DNA from: Sciscionella sediminilitoris
GTDB lineage: Bacteria; Actinomycetota; Actinomycetes; Mycobacteriales; Pseudonocardiaceae
DNA length: 64,000 nucleotides
Direction: 5' to 3'
Assembly (NCBI RefSeq): GCF_000737195.2
Contig: NZ_JALM01000076.1
Location: 43,489 to 107,488 of the forward strand
Positions 52,127 through 60,611 of this stretch are shown here, in pieces; position 1 is the stretch's first letter; the number at the start of each line of letters is the position of its first letter. Both the position numbers and the translations under genes were made by a program. Below the pieces are notes generated by a model. The model did not search any database, was not told the DNA's origin, and was given only the letters and a program-made list of their open reading frames with translations.

Positions 52127-52651
52127 TCAGCAGTCGAACACCGACCAGCAGATCTCGTTGCGCAGTCGCTGATCGTCGAGCACGAGTTCGCGGATCTCGT
52201 CCGGTAGCTGCTCGCGCTGCCAGCGGCATTCCCGCTGCCCCGCGGCCGCGCTCTCCTCCCCCGGGACCGCGGCGCGGGCGGCCTTGATCGCATAGGCGGC
52301 GGCCCCGAGTTCGTGGGCGGCGACGTGCGCGACGGCCCCGGCCTGGCCCGCGGCGTAGGCGGCGTGCCGGGCCGCACCGCGCAGATCCCGTGCCGCGCCC
52401 ATGGCGTGCCCGCCCGCCGCGCGAGCCTGCATCATCTTCACCTCACCACGCACCCAGGCGCGGGCGTGCTCGATCGCCGCGCGCGGTCGCGGATCCCCGG
52501 GCCGCACCGATTCGAACAGCTCGAGGACGTGTTCCGCGCAGGATGCCGCCCACAGCGCGAGAAGCCGGTGATCGGAATCCGTGAGCGTCCCGCCGCGGCG
52601 GATCGTCACGAAGCGGGGATCGCGTACCTTCGGAAGAATCACCACTGGCAC
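52127..52651 (-). CDS. Imm5-like putative immunity protein
   Basis: This 174-residue alpha-helical protein resembles the Imm5-like domain found in polymorphic-toxin immunity proteins and in stand-alone actinobacterial proteins. Recognisable stretches are LLALWAASCAEHVLELFE, DPRPRAAIEHARAWVRGE and HVAAHELGAAAYAIKAAR. No toxin gene is adjacent, so an immunity role is unproven and a small-molecule role is possible. GTG 52651 is used, but GTG codons two or three codons later are equally possible. Confidence 0.7.
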   Translation of the reverse strand: MPVVILPKVRDPRFVTIRRGGTLTDSDHRLLALWAASCAEHVLELFESVRPGDPRPRAAIEHARAWVRGEVKMMQARAAGGHAMGAARDLRGAARHAAYAAGQAGAVAHVAAHELGAAAYAIKAARAAVPGEESAAAGQRECRWQREQLPDEIRELVLDDQRLRNEICWSVFDC

Positions 52652-52675
52652 GCTACCCGACCAGGAGGTCCGGCC

Positions 52676-53071
52676 ATGGCCAGTAAATTCACCGAACTCG
52701 CGATCGACTGTGCCGATCCCGCGGGGCTCGCCCGGTTCTGGTGCGCGGTACTCGGTTACGAGGTGCGGGACGAGGACGAGGCCGACGGGGTCGTCATCAT
52801 CGGCTCACCCACGGTCCCGGAAGGCAAGGACCGCCCCGGCCCGATCCCGCCGATGCTGACCTTCGCGCGGGTTCCCGAGGCGAAGAGCATCAAGAACAGG
52901 CTCCATCTCGACCTGAATCCGACCGATGCGGATCAGGCCGAGGAGGTCCACCGGCTGCTCGGACTGGGCGCGCGCCATGCCGATGTGGGACAGACCGGCG
53001 AGGAGTCCTGGGTCTGTCTCGCCGATCCGGAGGGCAACGAGTTCTGCGTGCTCGCCAGCCGCTGCCCCTGA
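52676..53071 (+). CDS. VOC-superfamily (glyoxalase-like) protein
   Basis: This 131-residue protein has a single vicinal-oxygen-chelate fold: ASKFTELAIDCADPAGLARF at the start, RLHLDLNPTDADQAEEV in the middle and LADPEGNEFCVLA at the end. The family includes glyoxalases, dioxygenases and antibiotic-binding proteins. The usual metal-ligand positions (Glu/His) are only partly kept, so a binding role is possible. AGGAGG precedes the ATG. It diverges from the Imm5-like gene, with 24 bp between the starts. Confidence 0.82.
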   Translation: MASKFTELAIDCADPAGLARFWCAVLGYEVRDEDEADGVVIIGSPTVPEGKDRPGPIPPMLTFARVPEAKSIKNRLHLDLNPTDADQAEEVHRLLGLGARHADVGQTGEESWVCLADPEGNEFCVLASRCP

Positions 53072-53079
53072 AGAAGGAC

Positions 53080-54201
53080 CTACTCGCCACCCATCGCCGA
53101 CCGGTAGAGGGCCGCGAGCGGGGCATCGATGGGATGCGGGCGAGGTTTCCCCTCGGCATCGAGTTCGTTCCACCGCTGGCGGTTGATCGCGATCGCCATC
53201 TGCCGCATTCCGTCGGCGCGGGTCATGGTGATCGTGCCACCGCCCCACACCGATCCGTCGTGCCCCCAGAAGACGCCGTGCCCGGGAACCTCCTGGCGGT
53301 GCAGACCGAGCCCGTAGTCGATCATCGTCCCGTCGAGCGCGATGACCGGGACGGTGCGCCGCATCTGGTCGAGCAAGCCAGCACCGAGGAGGTCCCCGCC
53401 GAGCAGCATGCCGAAGAACCGGTTGAGGTCCGCGACGGTGGAGATCAGCGAAGCGGCGGGGCCCACCCAGGACATGTCGTAAACGCTGTACTCGTGCGGT
53501 GGTTCGAGCATGCCGAACCAGGATTCGTACAGCCGCGAATGAGGACCGTCGATCACGGTGCCGCTCGGCAGCACGGTGTGTTCGAGCCCCGCGCGGTCGA
53601 TGACGTCCTCGGTGACGTACCGCTGCGCGGTGGTACCGGTGACCAGTTCCAGAATCCGGCACAGCAACAGGTAGTTGGTGTTGGAGTAGACGCCCGGTGT
53701 GCGGCCCGGGACACGGTCGGCCGGTGCCGCGAGCCCCATCGCGATCAGCTCCGCCGGATCGAATCGGGTGAACCGGTTGTCGTCCAGGCTGTCCGGCCGG
53801 GTGCGCGCCACGGCGGGAAACGCCTCGAGGGAAGGGAAAGCGGCGGGAAGGTAATCGGAAAGCCCGCTGGTGTGGTTGAGCAGCATCCGGACCGTGACAG
53901 CCGCTCCCCGCTGCCCGGGAACCAGCCGCGGCAGATAGTGCCCGATCGCCGTGTCGAGTCCGATCGCCCCACACTCGACCTGCCGGAGCACCGCGGCCGC
54001 CAGGAACGTCTTGCTCACGCTGCCGACCCGGTGCCGCATATCGGCGGTGACCGGGGCTCCGGTATCGAGATCGGCGAACCCCGCGGCACCCCGCCACACC
54101 TCGGCGCCGTCCCGGACTTCGCCGAACACGCCGGGAATTCCCGCCCGGTGCACCCGTTCCATTGCCGCGTTCAGCCGGACGGGATCGAGTCGCTTCGCCA
54201 T
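53080..54201 (-). CDS. Serine hydrolase of the beta-lactamase/DD-peptidase (class C) family
   Basis: This 373-residue enzyme has the SxxK motif SVSKTF (Ser about residue 62), the YxN motif VYSNTNY (about 170) and HDGSVWGG in place of the KTG box. There is no signal peptide, so it is probably cytosolic or an esterase rather than a wall peptidase. It lies 8 bp downstream of the membrane-protein gene and appears to be in the same TetR-controlled transcript. Confidence 0.82.
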   Translation of the reverse strand: MAKRLDPVRLNAAMERVHRAGIPGVFGEVRDGAEVWRGAAGFADLDTGAPVTADMRHRVGSVSKTFLAAAVLRQVECGAIGLDTAIGHYLPRLVPGQRGAAVTVRMLLNHTSGLSDYLPAAFPSLEAFPAVARTRPDSLDDNRFTRFDPAELIAMGLAAPADRVPGRTPGVYSNTNYLLLCRILELVTGTTAQRYVTEDVIDRAGLEHTVLPSGTVIDGPHSRLYESWFGMLEPPHEYSVYDMSWVGPAASLISTVADLNRFFGMLLGGDLLGAGLLDQMRRTVPVIALDGTMIDYGLGLHRQEVPGHGVFWGHDGSVWGGGTITMTRADGMRQMAIAINRQRWNELDAEGKPRPHPIDAPLAALYRSAMGGE

Positions 54202-54209
54202 GTCGCCCC

Positions 54210-54677
54210 TCAGCCGGTCACCCGTGGCGAGCGCGGCAGCCACAGCAGGACCACCGCGACGAGCCCCGCCACACAGGGCAGCACGCCGAGCCAGCCGATG
54301 ACCGGCGGCACGCCGGTGTCCCCGGAGGTGTCCTTCACCACCGCGAGGTAGACGGCGGTGATCGTGCCGAGCACGAAGAGCGTGGCCGCTGCCCAGCGCG
54401 CCCAGGCCTTCCGTGCGCTCGCCGCCCAGATACTGCCTACCCAGCCGAGGACGCCGAGGGCCCCGACTACGGCAAGTACGGTCACATAAACACTGACGGC
54501 CGAATCGATCTGTGCCTGATCGGAACCGGGATACCCGGCCCGCACGTGCCCGGCGAGCAAACCCTTGGCGGCGAATGGAACCACCAGGGCGGTGACGGTG
54601 AGCACGAGGCCCGCGTACATCGTCCGGATCGCCGGGCGAACCGGAGAGGTTTCGCCGGGCGGGACTGTGCGAGTCAT
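54210..54677 (-). CDS. Four-helix membrane protein of unknown function
   Basis: I do not recognise a family. The 155-residue product has four predicted membrane helices (about residues 20-42, 62-83, 93-113 and 126-148) with a positive-inside arrangement. It is the first gene after the twin TetR operators and is probably co-transcribed with the serine hydrolase. The short length and the context suggest a small membrane component induced when the repressor is released. Confidence 0.7.
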   Translation of the reverse strand: MTRTVPPGETSPVRPAIRTMYAGLVLTVTALVVPFAAKGLLAGHVRAGYPGSDQAQIDSAVSVYVTVLAVVGALGVLGWVGSIWAASARKAWARWAAATLFVLGTITAVYLAVVKDTSGDTGVPPVIGWLGVLPCVAGLVAVVLLWLPRSPRVTG

Positions 54678-54693
54678 GAAGTCCCCTCTGTGT

Positions 54694-54739
54694 TTTACGC
54701 TGTAAAGACGATACGCCGAGCATAGCTTTACGACGTAAA
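54694..54739. promoter_or_regulatory. Twin TetR operators
   Basis: Two palindromes of the form TTTAC-N3-GTAAA lie at 54694-54706 and 54727-54739, 33 bp centre to centre (about three helical turns). They sit between the divergent membrane-protein and TetR genes, where a TetR protein would repress both directions. Confidence 0.75.
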
Positions 54740-54762
54740 ACATGTCAACGCGGAGGAGCACG

Positions 54763-55410
54763 ATGAACGCCAGCCGAAACCGCGGGCAGCACGCGGGCCT
54801 GGACGCCGGGACGATCCTGCGTGCCGCCATCGGCCTCGCCGACCGGGAAGGGCTGGCCGCGCTTTCCATGCGCAGGCTGGGCACCGAGCTCGGCGTCGAG
54901 GCGATGGCGCTGTACCACCACTTCCCCAACAAGGACGCCCTGCTCGACGGGGTGGTCGGGGAACTCGTCGCGGAGGCGGACGTGCCGGAGTTCGGGGGCG
55001 CGGACTGGCGGGACAATCTGCGCGTCTACACCCGGGCACGGTTCGACACGCTCGTCGCGCACCCGAACCTGATTCCGCTCACCCTCTCCCGGCCCGCGAC
55101 GACCGAGGGGAATCTGCGCATCATGGAACGGGTGCTGCGCTCGCTGGAGAACGCCGGGTTCGAACCGCTGCGGGCACTGGACATGGTGTTCGCCCTCAAC
55201 GGGCTGATCGTGATCAACGCCGCACTGCTGACGGGCATCGGCGATGCACCGGAACCGCATGGGGAGCCCGGCCAGACCGACCGGCTCGCCAGGTTGTCCC
55301 CGGAGAACTATCCGCTGCTCGTCGCGGCCGCCGAGGCGGGCGCCGGCCGCGGTCCGACGGCGCGCTTCGAGTTCGCCCTCGAAGCGCTGCTCGCCGGATT
55401 CGAACGCTGA
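54763..55410 (+). CDS. TetR-family repressor (TetR_C type)
   Basis: This 215-residue repressor resembles the tetracycline-repressor subgroup. The helix-turn-helix is SMRRLGTELGVEAMALYHHF (about residues 37-56), and a TetR_C domain with ALNGLIVINAALLTGIG follows. GGAGGAG precedes the ATG. The divergent membrane protein is not an obvious drug pump. The twin operators next to its start imply autoregulation. Confidence 0.87.
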   Translation: MNASRNRGQHAGLDAGTILRAAIGLADREGLAALSMRRLGTELGVEAMALYHHFPNKDALLDGVVGELVAEADVPEFGGADWRDNLRVYTRARFDTLVAHPNLIPLTLSRPATTEGNLRIMERVLRSLENAGFEPLRALDMVFALNGLIVINAALLTGIGDAPEPHGEPGQTDRLARLSPENYPLLVAAAEAGAGRGPTARFEFALEALLAGFER

Positions 55411-55414
55411 CCGC

Positions 55415-56848
55415 TCAGCGCGGCAGCCATTCCGGATCGGAGCTGCCCAGCCGGGGAGTCGTCCGCGCCCAGCGGGGCGCGGTCTCGGACATCCGGATGA
55501 TCGGGCCGAGGCTCTTCAGATCGCCGTAGTGGGTTCCCGCATCGGTGACCGCGTACCGCTCGAACTCCTCGGGACGGAGCCGCCCCGGCGCGTCCTCGAA
55601 GTCACCGATCAATCCCTGGCGCTGCAGGAGCATCGAGGACTGGCTCAGCGAGACCTGCACCCGGTACGACCCGCCTTCGGTGGCACGGCGGGCCAAGGCG
55701 AGCATGGCACCGAAGCTGCCGAGGAAACCGGTGAGGAAATCGCACAGGTACACCGGGGTCAGCTGCGGCCTGCCCGCCCCGAGCGCGTTCCCCTGGACAT
55801 CGCAGATTCCGGTGACCGCCTGGGCGATCTGGTCCCAGCCCGCCCGCGGCTCGAACGGTCCGCCCGAGCCGTAGCAGTCCACGCTCACGTACACCAGCCC
55901 CGGATGGTCCGCGGCGAGTTCCTCGGCCCCGAAACCGTGCGCCTCCAGGCGATGCGGGCGGTATCCCTCGAGGAACACATCCGTGTCCCGGGTGAGCTCG
56001 CGCAGCCGGGCGGCCTGGTCCGGCTTGGTGAAGTCCAGATAGGTGCTGCGCTTGCCGTGACTGGTGTCCCGCACGAACGGGGGCACCTGCGGCAGCTGCG
56101 GGGCGGTGACCATGAGGACATCGGCGCCATGCTCGGCCATGCTCAGCCCGGCGGTCGGACCGGCCAGGATGCGGGTGAGGTCGAGGACCCGGACCCCGGA
56201 GAGGGGTTCGCTGCCCTCGCGCAGCGGCATGGGCTCGCCATCCCCGATCTTGGTGATCTCCACGACCGGGCGCGAGGCGAGGTAGGCACCGTGCGGGTGG
56301 GCGAGCCATTCCGCCGCCGTGCGTACGATTCCGCCGCAGGCGCCCGCGTCCGCGATGGCGTCCTCGAGATCCTGGGCCTTCCACGCGCGGACCGCGGACC
56401 GCACCGAATCGGGAGTCGGCTCGCAGCCGAGCACATCCAGCACCCTGCGTTCCAGGTGCGGCAGATTGAAGTGCGGCACGAACCAGCGGTCGTCGGCGGT
56501 CTGCCATGGCTGGGTGAGCGAAACCATGTGCTCGACATCGGGGGAAAGCGGAGCCGGGCGGAACTCCCCCTGCTCGTCCCGGACGAGGGTCATGTCCTCA
56601 CCGCCGAGGGCGGTGGCCGCCGCGGCTCGCACATCGACCCCGATCCGCTGACGGCGCCCGGTGCGCAACTCCCAGAGATCGTTCGCGGCCACCGCGCGCG
56701 CCGCGAGGGCATCGGCGAGGGTCGCCCCGATCCGGAACGGGGACACGAACAGCGGGTCCGATCCGCTGATCGTCACCTCGTCCTCGGCGGGCCGTGCTGT
56801 ACCGCGAATCGCCATCAGTTCATCGAAAGCGCGGGGATCACTGCTCAT
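55415..56848 (-). CDS. Class III CoA-transferase (CaiB/BaiF)
   Basis: This 477-residue family III CoA-transferase moves CoA between carboxylic acids. Features include PLSGVRVLDLTRILAGPTAG, the catalytic Asp region YVSVDCYGSGG / GWDQIAQAVTG and DVFLEGYRPH. The N-terminal 200 residues before the core are long for the family and look like a partial second copy of the fold. ATG 56848 is chosen, with ATGs 2 and 6 codons upstream as alternatives. It is the last gene of the LysR-controlled operon and may activate a C3 acid to its CoA ester. Confidence 0.8.
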   Translation of the reverse strand: MSSDPRAFDELMAIRGTARPAEDEVTISGSDPLFVSPFRIGATLADALAARAVAANDLWELRTGRRQRIGVDVRAAAATALGGEDMTLVRDEQGEFRPAPLSPDVEHMVSLTQPWQTADDRWFVPHFNLPHLERRVLDVLGCEPTPDSVRSAVRAWKAQDLEDAIADAGACGGIVRTAAEWLAHPHGAYLASRPVVEITKIGDGEPMPLREGSEPLSGVRVLDLTRILAGPTAGLSMAEHGADVLMVTAPQLPQVPPFVRDTSHGKRSTYLDFTKPDQAARLRELTRDTDVFLEGYRPHRLEAHGFGAEELAADHPGLVYVSVDCYGSGGPFEPRAGWDQIAQAVTGICDVQGNALGAGRPQLTPVYLCDFLTGFLGSFGAMLALARRATEGGSYRVQVSLSQSSMLLQRQGLIGDFEDAPGRLRPEEFERYAVTDAGTHYGDLKSLGPIIRMSETAPRWARTTPRLGSSDPEWLPR

Positions 56849-56885
56849 CGTCATTTCCTTTCTCATCGATCAAGTTCGTCGTTGA

Positions 56886-57881
56886 TCAGTCCGTCTTGGT
56901 GTCCACGACAATGCGGCCGGTACCGCGCCCGGCGAGGACCTCGGCGGCGGCATCCTGTGCCTCGGCGAGCGGGATCGTGTGCGTCACCGCGTCGAGCAGG
57001 TCCGGGTCGAGATCGCGGGCGAGCCGCTGCCACGCGGCCTCCCGGCGCTCGACCGGGGTGCGCACCGAGTCGATGCCGAGCAGTGAGATGCCCCGGAGAA
57101 TGAAGGGCAGCACATTGCCCGGGTATTCGGCGCTCGCGGCGAGCCCGCAGGTGCTCGCGATGCCGGAGTGATGCAGTCCGGACAAGGCCCCGGCGAGGAC
57201 CGTGCCGCCGACGGCGTCGATCACGCCCGCCCATCGCTGCCGGGCCAGCGGTTTGCCGCCCCCTTCGAGCTCGGCCCGGTCGAGCACACTGCTCGCGCCG
57301 AGCGCGGTGAGCCGATCGCCAAGCGATTCGGGACGGCCGGTCGCGGCGACCGGTTCGTAGCCGGAACCGGCGAGCAGCGCGAGGGCGATCGATCCGACAC
57401 CACCACCGGCGCCGGTGACCAGGACCGGACCGGCGGCCGGGGTCAGGCCGTGCCGTTCCAGGGCGAGCAGGCTGAGCGCCGCGGTGAATCCGGCGGTGCC
57501 GATGGCCGCGGCGTACGCCGGGGTGAACGGTTCCGGTACCCGGACGAGATCGTCGCCGTGCACCACGGCGTGGGTGGCGAGCCCGCCGTGCAGCTCCTCC
57601 CCGAGCCCCGCGCCGTCCAGGGTCACGAGATCTCCGCGCTGCCAGCGCGGGTGCCGGGAGTCCAGGATTTCCCCGGTCACATCGATTCCCGGGATCAGCG
57701 GATACCGGCGGATCACCCCGGGCTTGCCGTGCAGAGCGAGCGCGTCCTTGTAGTTGACGCTGGAATAGTGCACCCGGATCGTGGTGTCCAGGTCATCCAG
57801 CATGCCGTGGTCGAGTTCTTCGAACCGGGCACGGCGGCCCTCGGCGGTGTCCCGGACGATCCAGCCGGTGAATGTCGTCAT
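56886..57881 (-). CDS. acuI: Acrylyl-CoA reductase (AcuI/YhdH-type MDR)
   Basis: This 331-residue zinc-free medium-chain reductase is of the AcuI/YhdH branch, which reduces acryloyl-CoA to propanoyl-CoA with NADPH. Branch features are VHYSSVNYKDALALHGKPGV, PLIPGIDVTGEI, VLVTGAGGGVGSIALALL (cofactor loop, about residues 151-168) and IASTCGLAAS. It lies between the tautomerase and CoA-transferase genes, which also point to C3 acid metabolism. A general quinone-reductase role is the main alternative. Confidence 0.82.
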   Translation of the reverse strand: MTTFTGWIVRDTAEGRRARFEELDHGMLDDLDTTIRVHYSSVNYKDALALHGKPGVIRRYPLIPGIDVTGEILDSRHPRWQRGDLVTLDGAGLGEELHGGLATHAVVHGDDLVRVPEPFTPAYAAAIGTAGFTAALSLLALERHGLTPAAGPVLVTGAGGGVGSIALALLAGSGYEPVAATGRPESLGDRLTALGASSVLDRAELEGGGKPLARQRWAGVIDAVGGTVLAGALSGLHHSGIASTCGLAASAEYPGNVLPFILRGISLLGIDSVRTPVERREAAWQRLARDLDPDLLDAVTHTIPLAEAQDAAAEVLAGRGTGRIVVDTKTD

Positions 57882-57909
57882 GTGCTTGACCTTTCTGTCG
57901 ATGGCGGGG

Positions 57910-58302
57910 TCAGCTGAGTTCGCCGGTGAGGAACTGGGCGCGGCCCGCGCCGAAGGACCAGTCGGTGTCCTCGTTCTCGGTGATCGTCACGATCAGGTCG
58001 TCCCCGCTGATGCCGAGGCGGTCCCGCAGGTGCGCGGCGAGAAGTTCGTAGAGCTTCACCTTCTGCTCGCGGGTCCGGCGGCGGCTGACGAAGTGCAGGA
58101 CGACCAGGTCCTTGCTGCGCGGATGACCGAGACCGGTGTCCAGGGCGCGGATCTCGCCCGGTTCGTGCTGGCTGACCAACTGGTAGCGGTCGGTTTCCGG
58201 CACTCCGAACGCTTCGACCTGAGCATCGTGGACGGCATCCAGGAGCGCATCCAGCTGTTCTGCGGTGCGGCCGCGCAGGACGTGCACGTTGACAAGGGGC
58301 AT
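57910..58302 (-). CDS. Malonate semialdehyde decarboxylase-like tautomerase
   Basis: This 130-residue tautomerase-superfamily protein closely matches malonate semialdehyde decarboxylase (MSAD), which turns 3-oxopropanoate into acetaldehyde and CO2. Numbered from the N-terminal proline, the MSAD active-site residues I recall are all present: Pro1, Asp37 (PETDRYQ), Arg73 and Arg75 (SRRRT), Trp114 and Phe116 (DWSFG), Phe123 and Leu128 (FLTGEL). The neighbouring nitronate monooxygenase would make malonate semialdehyde from propionate 3-nitronate. The gene lies 18 bp after it. Confidence 0.85.
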   Translation of the reverse strand: MPLVNVHVLRGRTAEQLDALLDAVHDAQVEAFGVPETDRYQLVSQHEPGEIRALDTGLGHPRSKDLVVLHFVSRRRTREQKVKLYELLAAHLRDRLGISGDDLIVTITENEDTDWSFGAGRAQFLTGELS

Positions 58303-58320
58303 GATGGCGGGCTTTCCGTT

Positions 58321-59346
58321 CTACAGTGCGGTGGCGAGGTGGCCGAGAATCGCGGCGGCGGGCCCGGTGCGCGCGGATCGGTATCCGGTGCCCGCCCACA
58401 GGTGCATACGGCCGGTGTCCCCGGCCTGGCCCGCCCGGCGGCGCAGTTCCCTGGTGAGGTGGTGCACGGCCGGATAGGCGGTGATCGCCTCTCCCTGGTG
58501 CCGGTCGATGAACCCGTTGTGCAGTGCGCGGGCCGGTCGTCCGGTGAACGCGCGAGTGATCGTGGTGCCGGTGAATTCCGGTGCGGCGAGCGCATTCTTG
58601 TGCGCGGCCGAAGCACCGGACTCGTCCGCCCGCAGCAACAGGGTGCCGACCGCCACCGCCTGCGCGCCGCAGTGCACCAGTTCGCGCACCACACCGGGTC
58701 CGTCCACCCCACCGGCGGCGATGATGGGGAGTCCGGTCACCGTGCGCACCGAGCGCACCACCTCCGTGGTCGCGGCCTCGGTGATCGCCCGGTCCGGATC
58801 CCAGGTCCCGGAATGCCCACCGGCAGCGGGGCCTTGCACGACCACACCGTCCACACCGGACTCCTCGGCGGCGCGCGCTTCGGCGGGCGTGGTCACCGTG
58901 GCCAGTACCACGGTGCCGACCCGGCGCAGGGCCGCGATCTCCCCCGCTGCGGGCAGGGCGAAGGTGAACGACACCACCGGAACCGGGTTTTCGCGCAACA
59001 GCGCCAGTTTGTCCGCCCAGTGATCATCGTCCGAACGGGGCGCCGGATCGAGCTCGACCCCGTGGGCCGCCGCCTCGGGTTCGAGGGCTCGCGCATAGGC
59101 CGCGAACGCCGCCGTGTCGACCCGATCCGGCCCGGGGGCGAACAGATTCACCCCGAACGGGCTCCCCCACCCCCGGGCTGTGGCGATCTGCTCCGCGAGT
59201 GCCGCGGGCTTCTGGTAACCACCCGCGAGAAAGGCGAACCCACCGGCATCGGTGACCGCTTCGGCGAGTGCCGTGCTCGTCGGGCCACCGGCCATCGGTG
59301 CAGCCACGAGCGGAAGTTCGCTACCGAGTAACGACGAGCTGGTCAT
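58321..59346 (-). CDS. Nitronate monooxygenase
   Basis: This 341-residue FMN enzyme oxidises alkyl nitronates such as propionate 3-nitronate, releasing nitrite/nitrate and an aldehyde. It has the TIM-barrel start LPLVAAPMAGGPT, GGYQKPAAL, the catalytic-His/flavin region VVQGPAAGGHSGTW and IIAAGGVDGPG with the later VGTLLLRADES. ATG 59346 follows GGAGG. It is the first gene of a four-gene operon and diverges from the LysR gene. Related 2-nitropropane dioxygenase-like proteins with other roles exist, but the MSAD-like neighbour supports this call. Confidence 0.83.
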   Translation of the reverse strand: MTSSSLLGSELPLVAAPMAGGPTSTALAEAVTDAGGFAFLAGGYQKPAALAEQIATARGWGSPFGVNLFAPGPDRVDTAAFAAYARALEPEAAAHGVELDPAPRSDDDHWADKLALLRENPVPVVSFTFALPAAGEIAALRRVGTVVLATVTTPAEARAAEESGVDGVVVQGPAAGGHSGTWDPDRAITEAATTEVVRSVRTVTGLPIIAAGGVDGPGVVRELVHCGAQAVAVGTLLLRADESGASAAHKNALAAPEFTGTTITRAFTGRPARALHNGFIDRHQGEAITAYPAVHHLTRELRRRAGQAGDTGRMHLWAGTGYRSARTGPAAAILGHLATAL

Positions 59347-59433
59347 TTGGCGCCTCCTGGGGACTCTTCCTGACGTCTGCCTCGATTTCGACGTTAGGCA
59401 GGCGAGCGCGCCGAGGGAAATGCCGATGCCGAG

Positions 59434-59460
59434 CGATCTATGCACCCCATGCATAGATCG
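59434..59460. promoter_or_regulatory. LysR-type operator
   Basis: CGATCTATGCA and TGCATAGATCG are perfect 11-bp inverted arms around CCCCA. The site includes an ATGCA-N5-TGCAT core of the T-N11-A type recognised by LysR proteins. It lies 14 bp before the LysR gene, so it should serve autorepression and activation of the divergent operon. Confidence 0.8.
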
Positions 59461-59474
59461 CCTACGATGGGGGT

Positions 59475-60320
59475 ATGGAGGTGGAACTGCGGCATCTGCG
59501 GGCGTTCGTCGCGGTGGCGACCCAGCGCTCGTTCACGGCCGCGAGCCGCGAACTACTGATCACCCAGCCCGCCCTGACACGCACCATCCAACAGCTGGAG
59601 ACCACGGTGCGGGCCCGACTGCTGGAGCGCACCTCACGCAGTGTCGAGCTCACCGACACCGGCGCGGAACTGCTCGAACGCCTGCGTGTGGTGCTGCACG
59701 ACCTGGACGCCGCCCTGATCGCCGCCGGTGGCCGCGCCGGGCTGCGACTCGGTTTCCAGTGGGCACTGCCCGATCCGTGGATCAGCGAACTGCTCTCCGC
59801 GTTCGAAACCGCGACCGGTGCGAGCGTGACCCTGCTCCGCAGGGACGACATCGTCACCGCCCTGCATTCCGGGGATGTCGACGCCGCGCTGGTGCGCGCC
59901 CCGGTGCACGCTTCCGGCATCACCCAGACCGTGTTGTTCGAGGAAGACCGGGTCGCGGCCGTGTCCGCCGGATCGCCACTTGCCGCCCGCACCGAACTGG
60001 ACTGGTCGGAACTGGCCGAGCATCCGCTGGTCGTCAACACCGTGAGCGGGGCGACAAGCGTCGACCTGTGGCCGCCCGAACACCGGCCGACGCAGGTGAT
60101 CGAGTGCGGCAGCTACGACGAATGGCTCACCATCATCGCCGCGGGCCGCGGTGTCGGATCCACCACGACCTCGGCCGCCGAGGCGCACCTGCACGCGCGG
60201 GTCACCCATCTGCCACTCGACGGCGCACCGCCGGTCGCCCTGCGGCTGTTGTGGCCCACCCGCCGCAAGAACGACACCCTGCTGCGCCGGTTCAGCGAAT
60301 TCGCCTCATCCGTGCGGTGA
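59475..60320 (+). CDS. LysR-family regulator
   Basis: This 281-residue regulator has the N-terminal winged helix LRHLRAFVAVATQRSFTAAS and QPALTRTIQQLE, followed by a two-lobed ligand domain. It diverges from the nitronate monooxygenase operon with a perfect LysR box between them. The likely inducer is a pathway substrate such as a nitroacid, nitronate or C3 acid. ATG 59475 directly follows the operator region. Confidence 0.9.
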   Translation: MEVELRHLRAFVAVATQRSFTAASRELLITQPALTRTIQQLETTVRARLLERTSRSVELTDTGAELLERLRVVLHDLDAALIAAGGRAGLRLGFQWALPDPWISELLSAFETATGASVTLLRRDDIVTALHSGDVDAALVRAPVHASGITQTVLFEEDRVAAVSAGSPLAARTELDWSELAEHPLVVNTVSGATSVDLWPPEHRPTQVIECGSYDEWLTIIAAGRGVGSTTTSAAEAHLHARVTHLPLDGAPPVALRLLWPTRRKNDTLLRRFSEFASSVR

Positions 60321-60611
60321 AACCGGGCCGTTCAGCAAAGTGTTGCTGTAGCAGCTGATCCAGCCGACCAGCGTGAGCCGATTCGCCCCGTCGAGGTTGT
60401 CCGGGGCGGCGAGCGCAGAGCAGAACAGCGATGCGGCACTGGCGTGCCCGAGCACGGCCTGCCAACGACGTCCGGCGCAAGCCGAGTTCGGGCCATCCGG
60501 CCCGGCCTCGACATTCTCATCGCCACCGATATCGACGCCGCACTCACCGCCGAAGGCGGCTGACAGCCCGAGGACGTCGAGCACCGGTGGAGCCGGGTGC
60601 TTTGCCGCGAG
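60321..60611. other. Gap with probable decayed coding sequence
   Basis: No intact gene is convincing here. On the plus strand one frame reads RPGLDILIATDIDAALTAEGG, hits a TGA at 60561 and continues PEDVEHRWSRVLCRELLADT to a TGA at 60639. On the minus strand a 92-codon frame ends WISCYSNTLLNGPVS. Either could be a relic. Nothing here can be named. Confidence 0.35.

Noticed and set aside
52127..52651. A toxin-immunity system around the Imm5-like gene
   Set aside because: No toxin, secretion or polymorphic-toxin gene is adjacent; only a VOC protein and an FMO operon flank it.
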